From Silene latifolia (lineage: Eukaryota; Streptophyta; Magnoliopsida; Caryophyllales; Caryophyllaceae): 64,000 bases of DNA. Position numbers and translations under genes: made by a program. The notes under the pieces were generated by a model. The model was not told where the DNA came from and did not search any database. It saw only the letters and a program-made list of their open reading frames with translations. Shown one piece after another: positions 20,674-31,911 of this stretch. Positions within the stretch are counted from its first letter, which is position 1. Each line of letters opens with the position of its first letter. Location: NCBI RefSeq assembly GCF_048544455.1, contig NC_133538.1:451869311-451933310 (forward strand). The letters run 5' to 3'.

Positions 20674-21951
20674 ATGTCTATCGATTGTTCGAATGTTGAA
20701 CAATTTCCTCCTCTGATCTCTGGTAATTCTAAATCTAAAAGTTCTAAATTGGGTACTACTTCGGTTGTGCCGTCCTCTGATGCGTCCTCTGCTCCTGTGG
20801 TGTAAGTTGGGGGTCCGTCAGAGGAGGATACTCAGAAAACAAAAAGCGTGAATTCTATTGTTGGGGTTCAACCTTATGACCTGGATTCACTTCAGCCTGA
20901 TGAACAGGAGTGGGTGGTTCAAATGTAGGAGAAAAGGGAAGAACCACTTGAAGTGATTGAGGAGGAACCCGATGCTGTTGCGGTTCTCTTGAGAGGATGT
21001 CAAGGAGGAGATTGATTTCGGCAAAATTCGGTGTATTGCTTCATACTTTGGTGCTAATCCGCCAAAGAGAAAGTAGTAGATGGCTTTATCAGGAGAATCT
21101 GGGCTCATCTTCCAATAGATAAGGTATCATTCCTTCCGAATGGAGTATTTTTGGTGAGATTTACCACTAGTGCTGCCAAAGATCGTGTCTTGCAACAAGG
21201 GCACTTCTTGTTCGACAATAAACCTTTTATTGTGCGTCCTTGGAGTCCTGATGTTGACTTAGTGAAGGAGGATGTCAAAGAGGTGCCAGTTTGGGTGAGA
21301 TTAGAACAGCTTCCTCTGAAATTTTGGGGGAAGTGTCTTCCCAGAATTGCAGGCTTATTAGGGAAATATATTCAATGTGATGCGGCTATTAAGGATAAGA
21401 CTAGGCTTGGATTTTCCCGAGTCATGGTGGAAGTTCCTTTTGGCAAGGCAATCCCTAATAAGATTAAGTTTCTAGATGAAGATGGTCATGTGGTTGTTAT
21501 TAAGATTGTTTCTGAATGGAAACCAATCCTTTGTACGTCGTGTAAAGGAGTTGGTCATGCTTCGCAAGTTGCGGGAAAACTAAACGACCACAGCTCCTAA
21601 ACCTAAGGCTCCAAAGGAGGTAGTTAAGCAATGGAGACCTAAAGCTCGACCACCGCCGAGCTCATTGTTCCAAAGATGCACACCGAGGAGTCAGGATTAG
21701 TTACTCCTATTGAGAAGCCTAACCAGTTCCAGGTGACTTGGGGAACGAATGGGAAGTACCATATAGCTCAAACCGTTGCAAAGAGAATTATCAGATTCAG
21801 TAGACAGGAGTTAATGGACAAAGGGTATAGTTCTATCAAGTTTGGTAAGGACACATTCCTTGAGTCACTTAACACTCCTGCTCCTTCTGTTGGAATTGGT
21901 GTGGTTGCTGTAAATGGTAGTGCATTACCTCCCTCTGGGGGTAATGTATAA
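20674..21951 (+). pseudogene. LINE ORF1 (DUF4283-type nucleic-acid-binding protein)
   Basis: ATG 20674 begins MSIDCSNVEQFPPLI. In-frame stops at 20803 (TAA) and 20926 (TAG), then frame changes near 20980-21120. From 21151 a clean 149-aa block (FLFDNKPFIVRPWSPDVDL, PVWVRLEQLPLKFW, LLGKYIQCD) is the DUF4283 region of plant L1 ORF1. It ends at a CCHC zinc knuckle (CTSCKGVGHAS) whose last Cys is lost to a frame change near 21570. The C-terminal part (21676-21951, NQFQVTWGTNGKYHIAQ) is back in the first frame. The protein binds LINE RNA in the cytoplasm. Confidence 0.8.
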
Positions 21952-24900
21952 TTTTGGATTTTGGAACATTAGGGGACTCAATAGCCCAACCAAGCAGAAT
22001 ACTATTAAATGGCTCTTACACCATCATCAAATTGGGTTATTTGGTCTCCTTGAGACAAAGGTGAAGCATTTGTCTCTAAATAGTGTGCATAATAATATTT
22101 GTGCTAATTGGTGTGTCTCTACTAATACTTCTTATCACAAAGGGGGTCGAGTTTGGGTTCTGTGGCAACCTTCTATGTTTTCTGTTAATTTCTTAGATTA
22201 TACTGCTCAATCTATTCACATGGAGGTTAAGGATTTAGGCACTGGTTTTCAGTTTAAGTGTACTATGGTGTATGTTTTTAATGATTTGAATGAAAGGAAA
22301 GCTTTGTGGTTTAGACTGTGTGTTTATAATAAAGATGTTAAGGGACCTTGGGTTATATGTGGTGATTCCAATACTGTCTTGGTTCCTTCTGAGAGGTTAG
22401 GAGGTAATTCAACTTCTGAGGAAATGGATGATTTTCATCAGTGTGTTGCTGAGTGTGGGGTGACTGACTGCTCTGCCATAGGTTCTCTGTATACATGGTC
22501 TAATAAACAAGAGCCTTCCTCTAGAGTTTTTAGTAGATTGGATAGAGTTTTGGTGAATGAAGCTTGGATTAGGAGTAATGAAAGTTCTTATGCTCACTTC
22601 TATACTGAAGGTGTTTTTGATCACACTCCCTGTGTGATACAAGAACATAGTAATGCTTTTAAACCAAGGAGAAGTTTCAAGTATTATAAAATGTGGAGTA
22701 AAGTTGAGGATTTTAAGGAGTGTGTGAAGCAAGTATGGGATACTAACTGGCATGGTACTTTGATGTTTCAGCTGGTTAAGAGGTTGAAGTCCTTAAAGTG
22801 GCCTCTGAAGAAGCTTAACAAGGAAAATTTTGATGATGTTGTTAACAATGCTACTAGGGCTAAAATGAACCTTGAGTTTATTCAATTAAAACTCAGGAAT
22901 GATCCTTCTAATGCTGCACTTATTGTTCAAGAGATGGAAGCTAATAGTAGTGTAAGATTTCTGGAGTCTGCCTGTTCTGAGTTCCTGATGCAAAAATCAA
23001 AGGCTATATGGGTTGATAAAGGTGATGACAATACCAAATACTTTCATAGTGTTATTAAGGGGAGGCAGCTTAGGAATAAGGTTATCAAAATTGAGGATAC
23101 TCAGGGGGGTAAAGTGTGAAGATCCTCAGCAAATTCAGAAAGCCTTTTTAAATTTTTATACTAAGTTGCTGGGTACCTCTGAGGAAGTCTTGAATATTAG
23201 TCACGGAGTGGTTAAGATGGGGAAGGTGTGTACTGAAGAGCATAAACGATTCTTTGAACCCTCATCACTAATGATGAAATTAAGAAGGCTATGTTTTCTA
23301 TTCCTAACCATAAGGCAGCAGGGCCAGATGGTTATTCTAGTGCCTTCTTCAAAGATGCTTGGGATGTTGTGAGGGAGGATGTGTGTGATGCTATTAAGGA
23401 TTTCTTCCAAACTGGTAAATTACTTAAACAGTTAAACCATACCCTCATTTCTCTAATACCTAAGTGTGCAATGCCTCAGAATGTTACTCAGTTCCGTCCA
23501 ATTTCCTGTTGCAATGTTGTGTACAAGTGTATCTCTAAGCTTTTGTGTGCAAGACTTTTTGGGGCGCTGCCTGAGTTGATCAGTGATAGTCAAGGTGGTT
23601 TCATTAAGGGAAGGAGCATTGTGGAAAACAGTCTTATATGCCAGGATATAGTCAGGCTTTACAATAGGAAATCAGTCTCCCCTAGATTTCTTATGAAAGT
23701 TGATCTGATGAAAGCATATGATTCAGTCACCTGGGCTTTTTTAGAGGAGATGCTGGTTTCTTTGGAGTTCCCTACCCATTTTATATCCTTGATAATGGAA
23801 TGTGTTAGGACTGCAAGTTACTCTTTGGTTCTGAATGGAGATGTGTTTGGCTTCTTTAATAGCAAGAAAGGGTTAAGGCAAGGGGATCCATTGTCTCCTC
23901 TCTTGTTTACTATTTCTATGGAGTACTTGAGCAGGATTCTGGGTTATGTTACAGAAAATATGGGATTCAAATATCACCCTATGTGTGGCAAACTCAAACT
24001 ATCACACTTGATGTTTGCAGATGACTTGCTCTTATTCAGTAAGGGTGATGTGGGTTCTATCATGGTAATACTAAGAGCTTTTGCTACTTTTTCTAGGGCT
24101 TCTGGTTTACATATGAGCCCTCCCAAGACCAATGCTTATTTTAATGGGGTCCCTGGGGGAGTTAAGGAGGAAATCTTGCTTGCCACTGGAATTCAGGAAG
24201 GGCAACTACCATTTAAGTATCTTGGAGTGCCTATTACAGCTGGTAGGTTAACAAAAGCTCAAGGTCAAATTTTGGTTGAGAAGATTACTGCAAGAATTGT
24301 AAGTCTTGGATCCAGACACTTGTCTTATTCAGGGAGATTAGTACTTGTTAATTCAGTATTGACCTCTCTATACTCTTATTGGATGAACATCTTTGTTATT
24401 CCTAAGGGTGTCTTGCATAGGTTGAACTCCATCTGTCGAAACTATTTGTGGGGGGATGGCAGTGTTGATCACCTGAGAGTACCCCCTGTCAGTTGGGCTA
24501 AGATTTGTTCACCTAAAAAGGAGGGTGGCCTGGGTTTAAGGGATAGTTTTGTGTGGAATGTAGCTACTATGGGTAAGTTAGTATGGTGGATCTACTTTAA
24601 TCCTGATAAACTATGGGTGAAATGGATCAGCCATATTTATTTAAAAGGCGATCTTTGGATCGAGTATGTACCCAAAGGTGATATCACCGGGATGGAGATC
24701 GGTTTGCGAGTTCGTGATAAGCTCGGTCTTTGGTTACTGATCGGTCACTTTGGTTACTTGATGCTAAGGGGTATATTGTGAAGAGTGGTTATGAGATGTT
24801 GAGAGTGAAGTATCATCCTGTTGATTGGCATAGTATTGTGTGGAACAAGATGGCAATTCCCAAGCATAAGTTCATCCGTTGGCTTATTGCCGAGAGAAGC

Positions 24901-25326
24901 TTTGCGAGTTAAAATGAAGTCGTTTTTGGTTTGGGTATTGCTCCTAATGCCGATTGCTTGCTATGTGGGAATGCTTTGAAGAGACACATGTGGATTTATT
25001 CCAAAGAAAGCCTGTATAGCGTAAACTATCTTGTTAGAAATGGCTCGTTTGTGCCATGTTGCCCTCCCATCTACCGATATTCTTAGATGGATCCTCGCTT
25101 AAAATGGTCTAAGCATAGAAGAGGTGTTCTACTTTGTGCTTTCATGGCTTGTTTCTACTTCATTTGGTTGCAGAGGAATAGAGCAAGGGTGGAGCACTCC
25201 CTGGTCAAGCCTGCTGAGGTAGTTAGGTTGGCTAGGAATGTTACTAAGATGATAGTTTGTACTTTCCAGAACCAATTGGATATTCTTGATAGGCAATGGT
25301 TAGAAAGTATTGATGTTTGTAAATAG
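21944..25326 (+). pseudogene. LINE ORF2 (endonuclease and reverse transcriptase)
   Basis: Start taken at ATG 21944, just before the end of ORF1, because the endonuclease fold begins there (FGFWNIRGLNSPTKQ). Apurinic-type endonuclease to about 22640, with GDSNTVL and FDHTPC, where related elements usually have SDH. A frame change near 23115 and a second near 23265 restore the original frame. Reverse transcriptase 23300-24300: FRPISCCNVVYK, LMKAYDSV, KGLRQGDPLSPLLF and the catalytic FADDLLLFS. After 24780 the frame shifts again. A zinc-finger-type tail is fragmentary (24730-24912), sequence in 24913-25086 seems deleted, and 25087-25326 is the C-terminal end. Nicks target DNA and primes reverse transcription there when intact. 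Confidence 0.85.
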
Positions 25327-25904
25327 AGGCTTGTCTCTATCAAATTGGCTTAGTTTGTAAACTGTTAGGTTGTATTACCTAAATTGTGCTTAATGAAATC
25401 TTACATTTCACCTAAAAAAAAAAACTCTAGCACGCAATTATTATATCTCGTTTCTATGTGTTTTACCTAGTTTTCGAGTGTGTCCGATATCACATCAGAC
25501 ATTAACCTACAATAAGCCAAAATCTTTTCTTATAAAATAACCGTAATTAATCAGGAACCCTTGTTTTAGTACCCTTGTTTTACTACATTCCTAATACCTC
25601 AGCATCCGTAATAATAATACTCACATAGTAGGATCAAACAGCAAATGGGTCGTAGTTATAATCTTGAAAATAAGAAATTACTTATAAGAAACTTGTCATT
25701 CAAAAAATAAAAATATATACATGCAGATAAGTTACATAAAATAACATAATTACATAACGTTAGCTAAATCATAAAAGTGAGCAACTAAAACACCCATAGA
25801 GATTACGTAACTCTAGAAACGTATGTATGGTATATATTACGAATAAGTAGTAGTTGTAGTATTGTAGGGCTCTAGAATAAAACATTGTAATTTGATCTCT
25901 TCAA

Positions 25905-25917
25905 TGCCGTAGACGTT
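25905..25917. repeat. SINE target-site duplication, left
   Basis: TGCCGTAGACGTT, repeated exactly at 26103-26115 after the A-rich tail. Confidence 0.85.
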
Positions 25918-26102
25918 ACCAATCGTTGGTTGGCGCAGTGGTAGCATGGGGTTGCGTTTGGTAGGGAGGTCTGCGGATCGATCCCCCACAACTACGATTG
26001 GGAGGGGTTTAAATACCGTAATCCTTGGACACGCCCCGAAATCCGGATTAGTCGGCCCAATGTAATTCGGATTACCGGATGGTTTAGACCAAAAAAAAAA
26101 TT
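25918..26102 (+). mobile_element. tRNA-derived SINE (185 bp)
   Basis: Flanked by an exact 13-bp duplication. The tRNA-like head has A box TGGCGCAGTGGT (25931-25942) and B box GGATCGATCCC near 25975, an internal RNA polymerase III promoter. The body contains TTTAAATACCGTAATCC and CCGGATTAGTCGGCCC, and the tail is an A run. It depends on LINE enzymes for movement; whether the LINE in this window was its partner cannot be told, as the 3' ends are not obviously alike. Confidence 0.8.
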
Positions 26103-26115
26103 TGCCGTAGACGTT

Positions 26116-27160
26116 GAATTTTTTAAGTAACATGATCAAAGAGTGCAATATATCATAATTTATGTTAACACTTTTTTATTTGAAAAATAAGTAGTTTTAA
26201 AAATTAGGTGTCTCTAGAGTATTCCTCAATTTTTACCAAATCTGGTTATGTGAATGCGTAAGATAAACGTAAACTTTGATATTCTCGTTTTTCAAACCAA
26301 ATATCATGATATGCATTTGCTAAAAAAATCCAGCAAAAATATGTTTATTTTCCCCTCACAAAATAACACACATAAGCTATCCATTGGGACAAAAGAAGTA
26401 GCACACAAAGGAGTATTTGGTTTTGTTTATGTAACCATGCTTCTCGAGTTTTCATCACCGGAAGCAGCTCTCTTAATAATCTATCAATTGAAAAGGATCA
26501 GGGACTCATGAGAGCATGTCAAGGTTGTCTTAAAATAAATAATATTAATATTAACCATACCTTTAACAATTTAATAATTTGAATATTTTCTTTCCATAAA
26601 TTTAACCATGATGTTACACCGCTTCGCTTTACTTGTACCTGAAATTTTAATCCAAACTCTGTCAGCATAAATGACAACTCTATAAATTTTAACATGCAAC
26701 ATGCTAAATTGATCCAGAAATATAATACACAATTTATAAAAAAGAAAAAACAAAAAACAGAAAAGCATCTAAAGCTTGAAATAAATAAGTAAGAAACAAA
26801 TAAAAAAAAATTAGTAAATAGAATACACAAGAAAGGCACGAGAATTGTTTAAAAAAGTAGGGTATATAAGTTGCGCACGAAATATGATTTGTACATGAAT
26901 TTTGATGTACTCCGTATATATAGTTTATATAATAATATTACGAATTTACATATTATGGCTATACTCGTATTGATTTCCTTCTAGACCACTACAAATATTT
27001 TTGTGTCCTTCTAGACCACTATAAATATGTTAAAAGTCTACTGAAACACGCCTTCTTTTTATTATTAGGTTTCATAGCAACCGTGAAATATTGTTATAGA
27101 GGGTTGGTTAATATCTCTTAATTAATATCAGTAATTAATTTAATATTAGGTGGTTTAAAA
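26116..27160. other. AT-rich Helitron interior
   Basis: Short ORFs only, none with recognisable content. A small direct repeat CCTTCTAGACCACTA(C/T)AAATAT at about 26979 and 27007. Confidence 0.3.
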
Positions 27161-28340
27161 TAGTTGGAGATTCTAATATAGCTCGAAAAAAGCCTCCTTT
27201 AATAATACAAACTAGATTTAATGTCCGTGCGATGCACGAGCCTACTTGTAATTTACTGTCGTATATAATGTAGTAACCAAAAAATGTTTTCACGATCACA
27301 GCTATATGCTACTTTGTTTATGCGGTGGTCTTCCCATGTATGAGATCAATGTTCTAACCAACTAATTGCAAATCTATCATATATTTTATTATGTTCAAAC
27401 TTTAACTTAGAATAATCTTAATCAGATAACAGTACTCCCTCGTATAAAGTCTTCTATATTAGTTTGAGACTGTTATATACTACCTAAACTGGCATTTCAC
27501 TATTGTCACAATTACGGGAAAAACAGTCATATATAAAAACATGCAACGGTGCAGTAACATGCCTTTTAAAAGTTAATCCTTAACTTATTTATTGTAATTA
27601 GTTTGCACTAATTAAGTTAGTGTGTCACGAATGTTCATGTCCGACGCAGTGTCATATAGAGGTACGCTTGTGAAGAATAAGTGTACGTGTTACCTACGTG
27701 GGTAGTACTACAATAAACACCAACAACTTCATTTTAAAATACTTATATTTTGATCCATTTCTATTCATAAGTTAATTGATTACATATCAAATCCTTTGTA
27801 TTAAAACCAAGTATTTAAATAAATACAAACTCTCTAAAATTACTCGAAGAGTTTTGTTTTAATTTTTGTATGTAACCAATCAGAAAAAGTATCTGAGTTA
27901 GTTTAAGAATATAATAATAATTCAAATAATATTTTCAAATATCAGAAAATAACGTCATTGATGTGAAATTTGATAGTTCTAATGGTAGTCAACTTTTAAT
28001 AAAAATTTAGAGTAATATAATGATTTATTATATTAGTAGTATGTTGGTGTCTTCACTAAAACTTGGGAGAGACGTCTCTCCTCAAGTTATTGAGAGATCA
28101 ATCTTTCGTACCCATTATTTTGGTTTTCGTGAACTTTTAGTGTTGATCGTGACATAGTAATTTCGTACCTATTTATATAATAAATGTACTCATATTTTGT
28201 ACCTATTTTATTAGGTTTAGTATAAAAGTATAAAATAGTCTCTCAATAAGTTTATTGTAGTATCAGTTATCTATTATAAATTTTATCGAGTATTATAATG
28301 ATTGTTTATATTAGTAGTGTATTAAAGAGTCTTAGTATTA

Positions 28341-28633
28341 GGACTTGTTTGGTTGCCCATCAAAAACACATGAATTGTAATTCATAGGAAGTGTAAAAAT
28401 AACAAGTTGTTTGGTTGCCCCAATTCATGTGAATTGTAACTTCCTAGGAACTCTAATTCCTCCATAATGGAGGAAGTTGCTTACCTATCTCCCCCTAGGT
28501 AAGTGAAAGTTTCTATGGAATTGGAGTTTCCACATGCAACCAAACAACGTTTTCAAATTCAAATGAATTAGAATAGCATAGTAATTAAAACTTCCCGGGC
28601 ATTGCATTTTCCCGTTGCGAACCAAACGACTCC
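28341..28633. mobile_element. PIF/Harbinger (Tourist)-like MITE (293 bp)
   Basis: TTA duplications at 28338-28340 and 28634-28636. Inverted ends GGACTTGTTTGGTTGCC and, inverted, GGAGTCGTTTGGTTCGC. A second TTGTTTGGTTGCCC and a CATGCAACCAAACAAC stretch inside extend the foldback. Confidence 0.7.
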
Positions 28634-30022
28634 TTAGTTACCTATTATAATAGTTATTGCGTAAGACGGTCTGATACTAAGAACCGATCTCATTGTGTAC
28701 TTATTTATTAGCATTAAATGAATTAGATTTCTTTAAAAATTGATCACTGCCTTACTCTATATTTACTAATTAGAACTCACTCTTACTTGACGTGTTTGGT
28801 ATTCGTATAAGTCTACATATTTGGTATAGTTTGTATAGTTCAACATGTACCAATTTCTACATAGATTAAATTATGGAGTTTAGTGCCACCATATCCCTTG
28901 CGTGAGTTATATGATAAGTGCTTGATAAGCTTTTTGATTTTCTCAAAATAATTTCATGTGTCCACTTAAACCGATACTTCTCGGATGGATATTCAGACTA
29001 CACGAGTTTTGTTCGACTTAAAGTTCTTTACTGATAATGCATTATGCCAATGATTAAATTATGCAACAGTCAATATAGACATAAAAACTACGTAAATATT
29101 GAGAATGGAGCATGTAAGGCAATCAAACAGAACTAATTCGAAATTAATAAGGTTACAATTCGTAAAAAATAAAGATAAATCAGGATTGAAATATACCTAC
29201 GTATAACTAAAAAGCAAAGAAAAGTACTTCCTTGAAATCAGAGTTGTACCACTTTAATCTCACACCTTAACCTCGTTAAATTAGATCACTGCCATCAATA
29301 TTTGAATAGATATTAGTGTCCTTCAATATATTCTGATCTGTTTAAAATCAGTGACATATGATCATTAAATGCAAGGAAAAAACTAAGAATTAGAATCATA
29401 AGAAATTATGTTACACAATATAACAACCCCATTAATTCATTAGTAGTTAAACAAAATTAAAACCAATAATAAAATGTAAAATAGTATTGCTACCACTTAA
29501 GATTTCCGGAACTCGGCTGGAAGTATTCCTCTACATGAAAAAAAAACATAAATAAGTTTCAACAAAATTAAGAATACAAAATAAAACATACGGAATATTG
29601 AAAAAAACAAAACAAATTAAAGTTACATAATAAAACTACTACTATAATACGTCAAATTAATAAAAACATGATGAATCAACTATATATTGTGTTCTGATCA
29701 AAGGAAAAAAGATCAAAAGAGAAAAGGAGAAGCTTTGAATTGAAATTGAAAGTATTGGAATTGGAAACTAACCCTCAAAATCAATCTATTATATATACAA
29801 ACCGTTTGAGTCCTGTTATTACTAAAACTAATCATTAGAGGTCTTTAATTTGACCTATTATGAGAAACGTACAGAGTAGCTATGAAATCTTATCACAGTA
29901 TTTGTAAAATCTTATAATATACGAATTTTTTAATTGCTAGTTACTTGTATAATTTATATTCTAATTTTAAATTTTATCTTTATATTCATTGTTTTTAAGT
30001 TAAGTAGTTCTTAAAAGCCGGA

Positions 30023-30099
30023 TTCTCTATAATCGCTCGAAAAAAGCTTCCTTTATTAATATATAATATATATACTAGACTAGACTAGACTAGACTATA
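30023..30099 (-). repeat. Helitron junction with CTAGA repeats
   Basis: Helitron 3's 5' motif (CTCTATAATCGCTCGAAAAA) runs into ATATA sequence and then five ACTAG-type units (30075-30100), directly before the next 3' terminus. The same arrangement with four units occurs at 18950-18968. Confidence 0.6.
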
Positions 30100-30360
30100 C
30101 TAGATTTAATGCCCGTGCGATGCACGGGCCTAATGGTAGAATCTTAGGTAATATTTGTAACAGTAATTTATGCGTGAGACAGTTTCATACTATGAGACCG
30201 TCATATTATATAAAAGGACAACTCACTCGTTAACACTAATTGAATGAACTTTTTATAAAATAGACCGTCTTATTCTAAAAATATATTAAAAAGGTTATTG
30301 ATTAGATCAACTCTGAGAATAATTTATTAGAGTTGTGACTTCAACAACAAAAATGTATAA

Positions 30361-31750
30361 TCAGAACGCTCTCTCTCTAAATTAACCTCCCCCTCTCTCT
30401 AAACAAAAAACTCTAATTTTTATCTGATCCGCCGCCTTTCCTAACCATCCACTCCCCCTTCTTCTCCCCCTACCATCGCCGGAGAGGGGTCCTTCCTTGA
30501 CCCATCTCCGGTGATAGAACATGGTTCCTCTTCTCCGCGATCCCCTTTGGCCTGATTTTGCTCCCTTCTCTTTCGGATCTTGTTTCCAATCCTGATCGGC
30601 AGGTGGGCTTGGATAGTGTTTCGTGCGGTCGTTCTGAGGTCGTTCCGTTCCGATGTTCCCCTGTCCTGTCATCGAATGTGTTGCATGCAACCTAGGGGTG
30701 TCCCCCTCTCCCTCGCCCATTTCCCCACTCCTGGTAAGTTACCGTGTCCTTGATTGATTGTTCGTCTGGTCGATGAGTATAGCTCATCTTTGTGGTTTTT
30801 TCTGTTTATGGTGGTGGTCAAGGGACGATCTGGTGTCCCCTCCCCCTCGCTCCCTCCCCCACCAGATCTGTCCTTTTTCCGGTTATTTTGTCGATCTTCA
30901 GTGTCTTTGGTCGGTAGTGTTGCATGTGTGCCGATGGTCCTGGAGGGGGTCCGTCTGGAATTTGGAGTCTCAGTGGTAAGGTGTTTGTTGAGGATGTCGT
31001 GTCCGCCGGGGATGGCTTGTCGAGTCCGTTTGCTGGTTGGTTGGAGCGTGGTCATCGGTGTTGGGGTTCGGGTCTGTATGTTTGAGGCGTGTTGGGTAGG
31101 GTGGTTTTGGGGTTCCGGTGTGGTGTTGGTTGGGGTCAGAGGCGGTGGTCCTCTTGTCATTGTATGGTTCATCTTGTCATTTTTTTGTCTGGGTTTTCTC
31201 TTTTAATAACCTTCTTTTTTAGGAGGCTTAGTCGTATCTTTAGTGGTAAGCCAAGTCCTGGTGTTGGTGAGGTGCTTGTGTCTCATGGGGTTCGTGTTAC
31301 TCTTTGCTTGCTGGAGTTCTCGATCCGTTTGTCCTATGATCAATGGGTGCGGTTTCTAAGGTGTAGGAGATTTATCTCCGTCGAGGGCAGACTTCGTTTT
31401 GCTTTTCATCTTTTCTTTCTACGTTCTTTTCGCAAGAGCGTAAGTACACCTGGTTATTATCACTCCGGCGTTCGTATGTTTCGACGGTATTTGGAGATCT
31501 TCCGTGTTATTGAAGATGATATCAATGTTCGTGACCAAGCTGCCGCTGTTTGCCATTCTACCATCGTTTATGCTGCTTACCTTAATGTCGTAGTGTTAAA
31601 TTTTAAACAAAGATTATGTTATCTCGGTGTATGGCTTTGTAGTGCTAGATTTAGTTGTGAAGTGTCTGGTGCTACCTAGTCGAGTAGCTTACTATGTATT
31701 ATTTACAATAATGTAAGTTATTCACCTGCTGTCAAAAAAAAAAAAAAAAA
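30361..31750 (+). mobile_element. Non-autonomous poly(A) retroposon (1.39 kb)
   Basis: Flanked by AAAATGTATA-type duplication (30351-30360 and the end of the A run to 31756). Begins with CT-rich sequence, has C/T-rich then G-rich composition unlike its AT-rich surroundings, and ends in a 17-A tail (31734-31750). This fits retroposition by LINE enzymes. It holds no endonuclease or RT. It is either a LINE-derived non-autonomous family or a processed transcript. Confidence 0.6.
31089..31679 (+). CDS. Uncharacterised ORF in the retroposon
   Basis: 196 aa, ending 55 bp before the poly(A) tail. N-terminal 35 residues hydrophobic and Phe-rich; the rest is Arg/Val/Phe-rich (SYDQWVRFLRCRRFISVEGR). 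I do not recognise it, and it may not be translated. Its position at the 3' end of a retroposed transcript is the only support. Confidence 0.2.
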   Translation: MLGRVVLGFRCGVGWGQRRWSSCHCMVHLVIFLSGFSLLITFFFRRLSRIFSGKPSPGVGEVLVSHGVRVTLCLLEFSIRLSYDQWVRFLRCRRFISVEGRLRFAFHLFFLRSFRKSVSTPGYYHSGVRMFRRYLEIFRVIEDDINVRDQAAAVCHSTIVYAAYLNVVVLNFKQRLCYLGVWLCSARFSCEVSGAT

Positions 31751-31911
31751 TGTATACGGCTTTTAATGTGAATACGCGAGTTTGAGTAACACTTTATGCT
31801 ATATGGAGAGAACGGAATGCCCGCATATTTAGAGACTTAGGACCTCTTCTCAAACTCTTAGCTCCAAATTTTATCACGTGTTTAGATTTAATGCTCGTAC
31901 GATGCACGAGC

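Larger units (their letters stand above)
20561..25421 (+). mobile_element. L1-type LINE, full length but disabled
   Basis: 4.86 kb between 12-bp target-site duplications, ending in a short poly(A) tail (25414-25424, overlapping the TSD). Two ORFs in L1 order: ORF1 with a DUF4283-type RNA-binding region, ORF2 with endonuclease, reverse transcriptase and a C-terminal part. Several stops and frameshifts in both. Sits inside Helitron 2. Confidence 0.85.
18965..27211 (-). mobile_element. Helitron 2 (non-autonomous), host of LINE, SINE and MITE
   Basis: The 3' terminus on the minus strand is at 18965: hairpin GCCCGTGC/GCACGGGC (18976-18994), seven bases, then CTAG, then T. This is the Helitron signature (hairpin about 10 bp before CTRR, inserted between A and T). 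The 5' end is taken near 27211, where a diverged CTCGAAAAAAGCCTCCTTTA motif abuts the next 3' hairpin. No Rep-helicase ORF. Within it lie a MITE, a LINE and a SINE, each with its own TSD. Confidence 0.5.
27212..30099 (-). mobile_element. Helitron 3 (non-autonomous)
   Basis: 3' terminus at 27212: CTAG, then ATTTAAT, then a hairpin GTCCGTGC/GCACGAGC (27223-27241) with two decayed pairs. The 5' end is before 30100, where the TCGCTCGAAAAAAGCTTCC motif (30034 on) and ATATA-rich end abut the next copy. About 2.9 kb, no Rep-helicase, one MITE inside. Confidence 0.5.
30100..31881 (-). mobile_element. Helitron 4, 3' end, carrying a retroposon
   Basis: CTAG at 30100-30103 and a perfect hairpin GCCCGTGC/GCACGGGC at 30111-30129. 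Its own 5' end was not recognised before the next copy starts at 31882, so it may be truncated. Most of the interval is the retroposon at 30361-31750. Confidence 0.45.

Noticed and set aside
25931-25985. Functional tRNA gene
   Set aside because: A and B boxes are present, but there is no cloverleaf or acceptor stem; the A tail and TSD show a SINE.
30382-31206. Overlapping ORFs on both strands in GC-richer DNA
   Set aside because: Low-complexity Pro/Thr/Gly/Arg composition in several frames at once; best explained as retroposon leader sequence.
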